Shown here piece after piece: positions 1 to 7,120 of a stretch of 45,045 nt of DNA. A program made the position numbers and the translations under genes. The notes beneath the pieces are model-generated. The model made no database searches and had not been told where the DNA came from. It was given only the letters and a program-made list of their open reading frames with translations. How positions within the stretch are numbered: the stretch's first letter is position 1; every line of letters starts with the position of its first letter. This stretch comes from CAYGZA01 sp964354135 (GTDB lineage Bacteria > Planctomycetota > Planctomycetia > Pirellulales > Thermoguttaceae): assembly GCA_964354135.1 (NCBI GenBank), contig CAYGZA010000012.1:1-45045 (forward strand), given 5' to 3'.

Positions 1-274
1 ATACGGCTTCAAACACCAAACGGGGGTGACCTCGTATTACTGACACTTGGCCAATAAAGTGTTATCGCGACACCGCGTGTGAATCGCTCGGTTTATGCCG
101 ATTATGCCGATGCGATCAGGCGTGATAGTGTCGATCTGCTTTTCCTATTGCGCAAGTAGGTGATTACTGCGCGAACGTGTCCGCAACGGTCAGTCGAAGC
201 GGCTCGCGGTGAGAGTTGGGCGGGGGAATTCGGAAGAAGAAGCTGCCGAAAATAGGGAATTCCATCGGTGCGCC

Positions 275-307
275 TTGACGACGTGAATGCGCTCTGGTAC
301 CGATAGT
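275..307 (+). promoter_or_regulatory. Possible sigma70-type promoter of the hdr operon
   Basis: TTGACG at 275-280 resembles a -35 box. The -10 is uncertain: TACCGA at 298-303 has a 17-bp spacer but is poor, and GATAGT at 302-307 is a better match with an overlong spacer. The palindrome at 312-331 would lie over the transcription start. Inference only. Confidence 0.3.
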
Positions 308-311
308 AACT

Positions 312-331
312 TACACTTCCTTGGAAGTGTA
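312..331. promoter_or_regulatory. Palindromic operator-like site
   Basis: Perfect inverted repeat TACACTTCC-TT-GGAAGTGTA, 9-bp arms with a 2-bp centre, 65 bp upstream of the hdrC start. Size and symmetry fit a site for a dimeric transcription factor; its position just downstream of a possible promoter suggests repression. The regulator is unknown. The half-site ACACTT/AAGTGT recurs at 43-62, and a single TACACTT lies at 19043-19049 upstream of the CODH operon. Confidence 0.5.
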
Positions 332-395
332 TCAGTCTCTCAGCCATGTACGGAATGGCGATACGCTTCCCCTCTCGCTGTGAAGGACACCACCC

Positions 396-962
396 ATGAA
401 AGCGGCAGTGGCCAAGGAGTTGAGCAAGGAGTTTCTCGAAAGCGTTTACGCACTGCCCAAAGGCGAGAAGATCAAGGAGTGCATCCAGTGCGGGACTTGC
501 TCGGCCTCTTGCCCTTCCAGCGCGGCGATGGAGTACGGACCGCGGGAGATCATCGCGGCGCTTAGGGCGGGGATGCTGGATCGCGTGCTCAACGCCAACA
601 CCGTGTGGCTTTGCGTCTCCTGCTACTCTTGCACCGTTCGGTGTCCCGCCGGGATTCCCTTCACCGACGTGATGTACGAGTTGAAGCATCTCGAAGCCGA
701 AAAGGGCCTCTCCAAGAGGGCCCATGGGGCGGTGATGGCCAAGGCGTTCGCGGAGACGGTGGACGGGCACGGCCGCAACGTCGAGACGAAGCTCTTGCGG
801 AAGTACTACATGCGCACCAACCCGTGGAAGGCCCTGGCGCAGATCCCCTTGGCGATGAAGCTCTTCTTCCGGGGCAGGCTGGAGATCTTCGCAGGCAAGA
901 TCAAGGGCCTGGACGACCTCCACAAGATGATGGCCGCTATCGAGGAGAACGGAGCAAAATGA
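396..962 (+). CDS. hdrC: Heterodisulfide reductase subunit C (HdrC)
   Basis: Small iron-sulfur electron carrier that links HdrA to the catalytic HdrB. The 188-residue protein has two classical [4Fe-4S] motifs: C29-C32-C35-C39 (CIQCGTCSASCP) and C73-C76-C79-C83 (CVSCYSCTVRCP), with the spacing usual for HdrC. The length is typical of the family. The ATG at 396 has a GAAGGA ribosome-binding sequence about 9 nt upstream. It is the first gene of the operon and overlaps hdrB by 4 nt (ATGA), so the two are probably translationally coupled. Outside methanogens the natural HdrBC acceptor is often unknown, and that holds here. Confidence 0.93.
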   Translation: MKAAVAKELSKEFLESVYALPKGEKIKECIQCGTCSASCPSSAAMEYGPREIIAALRAGMLDRVLNANTVWLCVSCYSCTVRCPAGIPFTDVMYELKHLEAEKGLSKRAHGAVMAKAFAETVDGHGRNVETKLLRKYYMRTNPWKALAQIPLAMKLFFRGRLEIFAGKIKGLDDLHKMMAAIEENGAK

Positions 963-1849
963 ACGACGCAGTTGCCGCGGTCTATTCGTACTTCCCCGGC
1001 TGTTCTCTGACCGCCACGAATCGGGCTTACGACCGCTCCACCAGGAGTGTGGCCGGTGTGCTGGGAATTGAGATGGTGGAACTCGACGACTGGAACTGTT
1101 GCGGGGCCACGGCCTACTTGCCGATCCGCGAGAAGCGTGCCTTCGTGCTCTCGGCCCGCAACCTGGCAATCGCCGAGAAGGAGGGGCGCGAGCTGGCCAC
1201 CGTCTGCAACGCCTGCTACGTGGTCCTCCGCAAGACCAACAAGTACATGACGGAGAACCCCGGCCTCCGCGAGGAGATCCGCGCGGCGCTCCGGGCCGGG
1301 GGTATGGACTATGCCGGCACCGTCCGGGTCCGGCACTTTCTCGACATCCTGGTCAACGATCTGGGCGAGGAGGCCGTCAAGGGGCACGTGAAGCGGCCGC
1401 TTTCCGGGCTGAAGGTGGCCTGTTACTCCGGGTGCCAGCTCAGCCGGCCCTTCGACGAGGTCGATCATCCCGAGTATCCGCAGATGATGAACCGGCTGAT
1501 CGAGTGGCTCGGGGCCGAGGTCGTTCCTTTTCCCTACAGCGCCAAGTGCTGCGGCGGCATGGCCATGACCACGCACCCGGAGACGGGCCGCACGCTGACC
1601 GGGAAGATCCTCAAGCTCGCCAAAGAGCGGGGCGCCGACTGCGTCGCCACCGCTTGCCCCCTCTGCCAGATCAACCTGGAGGCGTACCAAACCCGGGCCG
1701 CCCAGGCGGTCGGGGCCGACTGCGGCATTCCCGTGCTTTACTTCACCCAACTGATGGGCACCGCGTTCGGTCTGGGAGACAAGGAGCTGGCGCTGGGCGA
1801 TAGTCTCACACCGGTGAAAGCCTTGCTGACGGAGAAGGTGGGTGTCTGA
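959..1849 (+). CDS. hdrB: Heterodisulfide reductase subunit B (HdrB)
   Basis: Catalytic disulfide-reductase-type subunit of about 296 residues with two complete CCG domains. The first has PGCS, NCCGA and CNAC; the second has SGCQ, KCCGG and CPLC. In characterised HdrB these cysteines hold two non-cubane [4Fe-4S] clusters. Both sets are intact, so the protein should be active, unlike degenerate CCG paralogues. The ATG at 959 overlaps the hdrC stop, and the stop overlaps the next start at 1849 (TGATG). The real oxidant (CoM-S-S-CoB is unlikely in a bacterium) cannot be read from sequence. Confidence 0.93.
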   Translation: MNDAVAAVYSYFPGCSLTATNRAYDRSTRSVAGVLGIEMVELDDWNCCGATAYLPIREKRAFVLSARNLAIAEKEGRELATVCNACYVVLRKTNKYMTENPGLREEIRAALRAGGMDYAGTVRVRHFLDILVNDLGEEAVKGHVKRPLSGLKVACYSGCQLSRPFDEVDHPEYPQMMNRLIEWLGAEVVPFPYSAKCCGGMAMTTHPETGRTLTGKILKLAKERGADCVATACPLCQINLEAYQTRAAQAVGADCGIPVLYFTQLMGTAFGLGDKELALGDSLTPVKALLTEKVGV

Positions 1850-3144
1850 TGAACGACGATCGACGAATCGGCGTCTACGTTTGCCACTGCGGGACGAACA
1901 TTTCCCACACGGTGGACGTGGCGGAGGTGGTCGCCCACGCCGCCACGCTGCCGGGCGTGGTAGCGGCCAGGGAGTACAAGTACATGTGCTCCGACCCCGG
2001 CCAGGAGATGATCCGCAGGGACATCGACGAGCAAAGGCTGACCCGCGTCGTGGTGGCCTCTTGCTCGCCGCTGATGCACGAGCAGACGTTCCGCCGGGCG
2101 TGTGAAGAGGCGGGGCTCAACTCCTTCCTCTTCCAGATGGCCAACATCCGCGAGCATTGCTCGTGGGTCCACTCCGACCGCCGCCAGGCCACGACCAAGG
2201 CCAAACAACTGGTGACGGGAGCCATCCGGCGGGTCTGGCATCACGTTCCGTTGGAGGTCCGCGAGGTTCCCGTCCGGCCGGAGACCCTGGTGGTCGGCGC
2301 CGGGATCGCGGGGATCGAGGCCGCGTTGCGGATCGCCGACTCGGGCAAGAAGGTCTACCTGGTCGAGCGCGAGCCCTCGATCGGCGGGCACATGGCCCAG
2401 TTCGACAAAACGTTCCCCACCCTGGACTGCGCGGCCTGCATCTTGACTCCCAAGATGGTCTCCGTCGGCCAGCACCCGAACATCCAGCTCATGAGCTACT
2501 CGGAGGTGAAAGAGGTTTCCGGGTACGTGGGCAACTTCAAGGTGAAGGTCCGCCGCAAGGCCAGGCACGTCGACGAGGACAAGTGTACCGGCTGCGGCCT
2601 GTGCGTGGAGAACTGCCTGGTCGGAAACCAGCCGTATTTCCAGCCGCAGACGGTGCCCGTGCCGAAGATCGACGAACCGAAGCGCGCCCTGGTTGACCGC
2701 GTCGTGGCCAAGTACGAGGGCGACGGCGAAGCGCTGGTGGCGATCCTCCAGGACATCAATGCGGCGCTCAACTGGCTCCCACCGGAAGTCCTCGTGCGGG
2801 TCTCCGAAGTCAAGCGGATCCCGATCGAGCACATCTTGCGGATCGCAACCTTCTACAGGTCCTTCAGCCTGAAGCCCCGGGGCAAGCACATCATCAGCGT
2901 GTGCCTGGGGACGGCGTGCCACGTCAAGGGCGCATCGAGGATCGTGGACCGGCTGGAGCGCGAGTTGGGCGTCAACGTCGGGGAGACGACTTCCGACATG
3001 CAGTTTACTCTGGAGACCGTCCGGTGCCTTGGTTGCTGCGGGCTGGCTCCTGTGGTCACCGTGGGTGAGGAGTTGTACGGAAAACTGACTCCAAGCAAGG
3101 CAGCCGCACTCATGGACAAGTACGCTGCTAAACGAGGAGGGTGA
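1849..3144 (+). CDS. HdrA N-terminal half fused to a NuoE-type [2Fe-2S] domain
   Basis: A 431-residue chimera. Residues 1-140 match the N-terminal iron-sulfur domain of HdrA (CHCGTN near residue 12). Residues 147-240 carry the FAD-binding GAGIAG motif and the HdrA signature DCAACILTPKM (C194, C197). Residues 246-256 carry one ferredoxin motif, CTGCGLCVENC. HdrA sequence then stops. From about residue 277 the protein is a NuoE/HoxE thioredoxin-like domain with [2Fe-2S] ligands C352, C357, C393 and C397. A normal HdrA is about 650 residues; the missing C-terminal half is found at 8304-10064, fused to a NuoG/HoxU-type protein. It should bind part of the bifurcating FAD and pass electrons to NuoF. 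The reading frame is clean and cysteines are kept, so this is not a pseudogene. Confidence 0.9.
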   Translation: MNDDRRIGVYVCHCGTNISHTVDVAEVVAHAATLPGVVAAREYKYMCSDPGQEMIRRDIDEQRLTRVVVASCSPLMHEQTFRRACEEAGLNSFLFQMANIREHCSWVHSDRRQATTKAKQLVTGAIRRVWHHVPLEVREVPVRPETLVVGAGIAGIEAALRIADSGKKVYLVEREPSIGGHMAQFDKTFPTLDCAACILTPKMVSVGQHPNIQLMSYSEVKEVSGYVGNFKVKVRRKARHVDEDKCTGCGLCVENCLVGNQPYFQPQTVPVPKIDEPKRALVDRVVAKYEGDGEALVAILQDINAALNWLPPEVLVRVSEVKRIPIEHILRIATFYRSFSLKPRGKHIISVCLGTACHVKGASRIVDRLERELGVNVGETTSDMQFTLETVRCLGCCGLAPVVTVGEELYGKLTPSKAAALMDKYAAKRGG

Positions 3145-3147
3145 ATC

Positions 3148-3531
3148 GTGCCGAAAATCAAGCCGGAAGATCTGGAAAAGATCAGGGAGAGCATGACCAA
3201 GACGATGAGCCTGCGCGAGGGCGGGGCCCGGGCCAAAGTGACCGTACACATGGGCACCTGCGGGATCGCGGCCGGGGCCCGCAAGATCATGACCGCGCTC
3301 ATGGCCGTGGTTGAGGAGAAAGGGATCCAGGGGATCATTCTCACCACCTCGGGCTGTGCCGGGCTTTGCAGCCGCGAGCCCATGATGACGGTCGAGCGCA
3401 AGGGCGAAGCGCCGGTCAAGTACGTGGATCTCGACGACGCCAAGGCAAAGAGGGTCTTCGAGGATCACGTCTTGTCGGGAAAGGTGGTCAAGGATTGGGC
3501 GCTTGCCGTTGGCAGCGAGCGGGTTGGCTAG
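3148..3531 (+). CDS. Thioredoxin-like [2Fe-2S] ferredoxin (HndB-like)
   Basis: A 127-residue protein resembling HndB, the small ferredoxin of NADP-reducing hydrogenases, which donates to or accepts from the flavoprotein NuoF/HndC. Visible motifs are MGTCGIAAGA and SGCAGLCSREP; only one cysteine is present in the first motif, as is usual for HndB-type proteins. The GTG start at 3148 follows a GAGGAGG sequence about 6 nt upstream and lies 3 nt after the preceding stop. Its position between the NuoE and NuoF parts fits an electron-relay role in the same complex. Confidence 0.8.
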   Translation: MPKIKPEDLEKIRESMTKTMSLREGGARAKVTVHMGTCGIAAGARKIMTALMAVVEEKGIQGIILTTSGCAGLCSREPMMTVERKGEAPVKYVDLDDAKAKRVFEDHVLSGKVVKDWALAVGSERVG

Positions 3532-3558
3532 CGTTTTGGCAGTAGAGGAGTCGCTTTC

Positions 3559-5373
3559 ATGGCGTATCGAGCGCACCTGATGCTTTGTGCCGGAACCGGC
3601 TGTGTCTCCAACAAGTCGCTCAGGATAAGAGATCTCCTCGAAAAGGAGCTGCAAGAGCAGGGGCTCCAGGACGAGATTGCCGTCGTGATCACCGGCTGCA
3701 ACGGCTTCTGTGCCCAGGGCCCGGTGATGGTCGTCCAGCCCGACGGCATCTTCTATCAGATGCTCACCGAAAAAGAGATCCCGCACCTGGTCGAGGAACA
3801 TTTCGTCAAGGGAAGGCCCGTCACGAAGCTCATGTTCACTCCGCCCGGAGAGAAGGCCCCCGTGCCCGTCATGAGCGACATCGGGTTCTTCAGCAAGCAG
3901 CGGCTTATCGCCCTGAGAAACCGGGGGCTGATCGATCCCGAGAAGATCGATGAGTACATTGCCAGGGACGGCTACAGGGCGCTGGCTAAGGTTCTGGCGT
4001 CCATGCGCCCGGAGGACGTCATCAAGGAAGTAACGGAGTCGGGGCTGCGGGGCCGCGGGGGCGGCGGGTTCCCCACCGGGCGCAAATGGGAGAGCCGAAG
4101 GAGAGTCAAAGACGAGCCCAAGTACGTGGTGTGCAACGGCGACGAAGGCGACCCCGGCGCATTCATGGACAGGAGCATCATGGAGGCCGACCCCCACTCC
4201 GTCCTTGAAGGGATGGTTATCGGAGCGTATGCGGTCGGCGCTTCGCATGGGTATGTCTACGTAAGGATGGAGTATCCGCTGGCCGTCAAAAGGATAGCGC
4301 GAGCCATTCAGCAGGCCAGGGAATACGGCTTGCTGGGGGAAGATATCTTCGGGTGTGGCTTCAATTTCGATGTTCAGGTTTTCAGGGGCGCCGGCGCATT
4401 TGTATGTGGTGAAACCACTGCCTTGGTTGCCTCCATCGAAGGAAGGCCTCCGGAGCCAAGGCAAAGACCTCCGCACACGACGCTTTGGGGTAAGCCGGTT
4501 GTTATCAACAACGTGGAAACCTGGGCCAACGTGCCGGCCATCGTCAACTGGGGGGCCAAGTGGTTTGCCGGCATCGGCACCGCGACGAGCAAGGGAACCA
4601 AGGTGTTCTCGCTCGTTGGGAAGGTCAGAAACACCGGCCTGGTCGAGGTGCCGATGGGCACCACCCTGCGGGAAATCGTTTACGAGATCGGCGGGGGCAT
4701 CGCCGACGACAAGGAGTTCAAGGCGGTGCAGAGCGGCGGTCCGTCCGGCGGCTGCATCCCGGCCTCGCTCTTGGATCTGCCCATCGACTACGAGAAGCTT
4801 GCCGAAGTGGGCTCGATGATGGGCTCCGGCGGGATGATCGTCATGGACGAGGACGACTGCATGGTCGACGTAGCCAGGTATTTCCTTGAGTTCCTCAAAG
4901 ACGAGTCTTGCGGGAAGTGCATGCCTTGCCGGGAAGGCTTGGAAGCCATGTGGAAGATTCTGACCAACATGTGCGAGGGCAAGGCCGAACCAGAAGACAT
5001 CACTGTCCTTGTAGAACTCTGCCACGCGGTGCAGCATGCTTCGCTGTGCGGGCTGGGAAGCTCAGCGCCCAATCCGGTGTTGAGCACCATCCGCTATTTC
5101 TATGACGAGTACAAGGCCCACGTCATGCACAAGAGCTGCCCAGCGGGGGTGTGCAGAGCTCTGTTCCAGTACCGAATTCAGGAAGAAGCGTGCAAAGGCT
5201 GTGCGGCCTGCAAGAAACAGTGCCCGCAGGATGCCATCGAGGGGCAACCTAAGGCGGTCCACAGGATCATCCAGGCAAGATGCACCCGATGCGGTGCCTG
5301 TTACGACGTGTGTCCTACCGACGCCGTGGTGAAGGTTCCCAACGCCGAGCTCAAACAGTTGGCTGCCGTGTGA
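3559..5373 (+). CDS. NuoF/HndC-type NAD(H)-binding flavoprotein
   Basis: A 604-residue NADH/FMN subunit of the bifurcating-hydrogenase type (HydB/HndC). Domains in order: a thioredoxin-like [2Fe-2S] domain (C10, C15, C47, C51), the NAD- and FMN-binding core with GLRGRGGGGFPTG at about 162-174 and NGDEGDPGAFMDR at about 193, the SLBB region, the [4Fe-4S] motif CGKCMPCR near residue 450, and a C-terminal two-cluster ferredoxin (CKGCAACKKQCP near 545, CTRCGACYDVCP near 575). The extra N- and C-terminal iron-sulfur domains separate it from complex I NuoF. It likely exchanges electrons between NAD(H) and the Hdr/Mvh chain. A close paralogue lies at 25240-27108. Confidence 0.93.
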   Translation: MAYRAHLMLCAGTGCVSNKSLRIRDLLEKELQEQGLQDEIAVVITGCNGFCAQGPVMVVQPDGIFYQMLTEKEIPHLVEEHFVKGRPVTKLMFTPPGEKAPVPVMSDIGFFSKQRLIALRNRGLIDPEKIDEYIARDGYRALAKVLASMRPEDVIKEVTESGLRGRGGGGFPTGRKWESRRRVKDEPKYVVCNGDEGDPGAFMDRSIMEADPHSVLEGMVIGAYAVGASHGYVYVRMEYPLAVKRIARAIQQAREYGLLGEDIFGCGFNFDVQVFRGAGAFVCGETTALVASIEGRPPEPRQRPPHTTLWGKPVVINNVETWANVPAIVNWGAKWFAGIGTATSKGTKVFSLVGKVRNTGLVEVPMGTTLREIVYEIGGGIADDKEFKAVQSGGPSGGCIPASLLDLPIDYEKLAEVGSMMGSGGMIVMDEDDCMVDVARYFLEFLKDESCGKCMPCREGLEAMWKILTNMCEGKAEPEDITVLVELCHAVQHASLCGLGSSAPNPVLSTIRYFYDEYKAHVMHKSCPAGVCRALFQYRIQEEACKGCAACKKQCPQDAIEGQPKAVHRIIQARCTRCGACYDVCPTDAVVKVPNAELKQLAAV

Positions 5374-5397
5374 GAGGGAGCGCAGAGGATCACGAGG

Positions 5398-5754
5398 ATG
5401 ACGTTGGAGGAGGTGCGGAAAATCCTGGAAGCGGAAGTGATCGCGGGCGAGAACCTGCACGAGGTCCGCGTGGAGTTCGTCTGCGGGGCCGACTTGATGA
5501 GCGACGTGTTGGCCTTTACCAGGCCGGGAGCCCTTCTCCTGACCGGATTGACGAATACCCAGGTTGTCCGCACGGCGGAGATGGCGGAGATCGTGGGGAT
5601 CTGTTTTGTACGGGGGAAGAGGCCGCCGGAAGACACGGTGAGGCTCGCCGCCAGGGCCGGCCTGCCGCTCTTGGCGACGCAGCTCCCGATGTTCGAGGGC
5701 TGCGGCCGCCTCTACGGCGAGGGGTTAAGGGGATGCTCTGAGGTGGACGGGTAA
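5398..5754 (+). CDS. DRTGG-domain protein 1
   Basis: A 118-residue protein matching the small DRTGG-domain family by overall pattern (a VxxEFVCGADLMSDVLAF segment, then a segment around LLLTGLTNTQVVRTAEMAEI). Genes of this family recur in [FeFe]-hydrogenase and NuoEF-type operons of anaerobes; the biochemical function is not established, but a ligand-sensing role is usually assumed. It is the first of four signalling genes placed between nuoF and the NuoG-type gene. A paralogue follows at 6701. Confidence 0.7.
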   Translation: MTLEEVRKILEAEVIAGENLHEVRVEFVCGADLMSDVLAFTRPGALLLTGLTNTQVVRTAEMAEIVGICFVRGKRPPEDTVRLAARAGLPLLATQLPMFEGCGRLYGEGLRGCSEVDG

Positions 5755-5769
5755 CGTGGGGACGCTGCG

Positions 5770-6714
5770 GTGGACCTGAACGCGAAGATCACCAAGACCC
5801 AGGAAATGGTCTACGAGATGAGGGTCGGCGATGTGATGACCAGGAACGTCATTGCCGTTCGCCCGCAGGATCGGATGGGATCGCTGAGGGACGTGCTCCG
5901 TCGAAACCGCATCTCAGGGCTTCCCGTGGTCGAGGACGGCCGCCTGGCGGGGCTCATCAGCGTGGAGGATTTCATCAAGTGGCTGGCGGACAGGGCGGAT
6001 GACTGCCCGATCGAAAACAGGATGACCAAGAGGCTCGAAACCCTCTACGACGACGATCCGTTGGTCCTGGCGATCGGCAAGTTCGAGAAGACCGGCTTGG
6101 GGAGATTCCCGGTCACCGACCGCGACAAGGGGGGGCTGGTCGGCATCGTAACCAAGGGAGACGTGATCGAGGGGCTGCTCAAGAAGCTCGAGATCGACTA
6201 TCACGAAGAACAGGCCCACCGCCACCGGGCCAGCCACATCTTCGAGGACATCGAGGCCGACAACACCATGCTCCTGTTCCACTACGACGTCAAGGGACAG
6301 GACTTCAAGCAAGCCGGGGGAAGCTCCAGCCGCCTGAAACGGACGCTGAAGCGTCTGGGGATGCACCCGGAAGTCGTGCGCCGGGTGGCGATCGCCAGCT
6401 ATGAGGCGGAAATGAACCTGGTGATCTTCACCAACGGGGGACGGATTCGCGCCCGAGTGCAGCCGACGAAAATCCACGTCGAGGTGGAAGATTCGGGGCC
6501 GGGCATCGCCGACCTCCCAAAGGCCCTCCAGCCCGGGTACTCCACCGCTCCCGATTGGGTCAGGGAACTCGGCTTCGGGGCAGGGATGGGGTTGACCAAC
6601 ATCCAGAGGAGCTCCGACAGATTCGACATTCAATCGGAACCGGGTAAGGGGACGCTGTTGAAGGCTGCTTTCTTTACCAACAGGAGCAACAGGAGCAACG
6701 GTGAGACTGGCTGA
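5770..6714 (+). CDS. CBS-domain protein with HATPase (anti-sigma-factor-kinase-like) domain
   Basis: A 314-residue cytoplasmic signalling protein. A CBS pair (about residues 18-140) would sense adenine nucleotides or NAD-type ligands. A GHKL ATPase domain (about 165-305) has an N-box around N216 (EAEMN), a DxGxG box at D241-G245 and a glycine lid near 268-274 (GFGAGMGL), so ATP binding looks intact. It is closest to RsbW/SpoIIAB-type serine kinases rather than to a two-component kinase, since no phosphoacceptor histidine domain is seen. Start is GTG at 5770. It overlaps the next gene by 14 nt. No STAS antagonist or sigma factor is in the window. Confidence 0.8.
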   Translation: MDLNAKITKTQEMVYEMRVGDVMTRNVIAVRPQDRMGSLRDVLRRNRISGLPVVEDGRLAGLISVEDFIKWLADRADDCPIENRMTKRLETLYDDDPLVLAIGKFEKTGLGRFPVTDRDKGGLVGIVTKGDVIEGLLKKLEIDYHEEQAHRHRASHIFEDIEADNTMLLFHYDVKGQDFKQAGGSSSRLKRTLKRLGMHPEVVRRVAIASYEAEMNLVIFTNGGRIRARVQPTKIHVEVEDSGPGIADLPKALQPGYSTAPDWVRELGFGAGMGLTNIQRSSDRFDIQSEPGKGTLLKAAFFTNRSNRSNGETG

Positions 6715-7075
6715 TTTGGTGGAGACACTCGGCCTGAAAGTGAAGGCAGCCCAGGGCGGCCTTGGCAATCACGTCACCGGAGGGTACGCCAGCGACCTCC
6801 TCAGCGACGTGATTGCCCACGGCCGCGAGGGCGACCTGTGGATCACGCTCCAGACCCACGTGAACATCGTGGCCGTGGCAAGCATGAAGGAGCTTGCCGG
6901 GATCGTCTTGGTCAGCGGCAGAGAGCCGGACGAAGACACCCTCCAGAAAGCGGAAATGGAACAGATACCGATCGTCGTAAGCGGGCTGCCGGCTTATGAG
7001 CTCATCGGAAGGCTCTACAATCTCGGCGTCCGGGGCGCGAGCGCCGAGAGTGCCGGGAAACCGCGGGAGAAGTGA
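6701..7075 (+). CDS. DRTGG-domain protein 2
   Basis: A 124-residue paralogue of the protein at 5398, with the same layout (HVTGGYASDLLSDVIAHG, then DLWITLQTHVNIVAVASMKE). The GTG start at 6701 lies inside the end of the CBS-HATPase gene, implying coupling. A pair of DRTGG genes flanking a HATPase gene is known from hydrogenase operons of anaerobic bacteria. The role is presumably regulatory; the ligand is unknown. Confidence 0.7.
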   Translation: MRLADLVETLGLKVKAAQGGLGNHVTGGYASDLLSDVIAHGREGDLWITLQTHVNIVAVASMKELAGIVLVSGREPDEDTLQKAEMEQIPIVVSGLPAYELIGRLYNLGVRGASAESAGKPREK

Positions 7076-7120
7076 ATCGGTGCATCTAAACGACGTAGCG
7101 GAGACGGAACCCTGGCGGGT

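Larger units (their letters stand above)
1..395. other. Upstream regulatory region of the hdr operon, no gene
   Basis: No convincing coding sequence is seen here on either strand; the open frames that cross it are antisense to hdrC. It holds a possible -35 box (TTGACG at 275), a perfect 9-bp-arm palindrome at 312-331, a looser inverted repeat with the same ACACTT half-site at 43-62, and two direct copies of GGGAATTC at 224-231 and 255-262, spaced 31 bp (about three helical turns). It is the probable control region of the long operon starting at 396. Confidence 0.6.

Noticed and set aside
1849..3144. Truncated hdrA pseudogene
   Set aside because: The HdrA part continues cleanly into a complete NuoE domain, all cluster ligands are kept, and the missing HdrA half is encoded in the same operon.
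1738..5037. A very long minus-strand open frame of about 1100 codons opposite the hdr/nuoF genes
   Set aside because: It is the antisense shadow of well-supported genes at high GC; it lacks recognisable domains, and its composition is that of a shadow frame.
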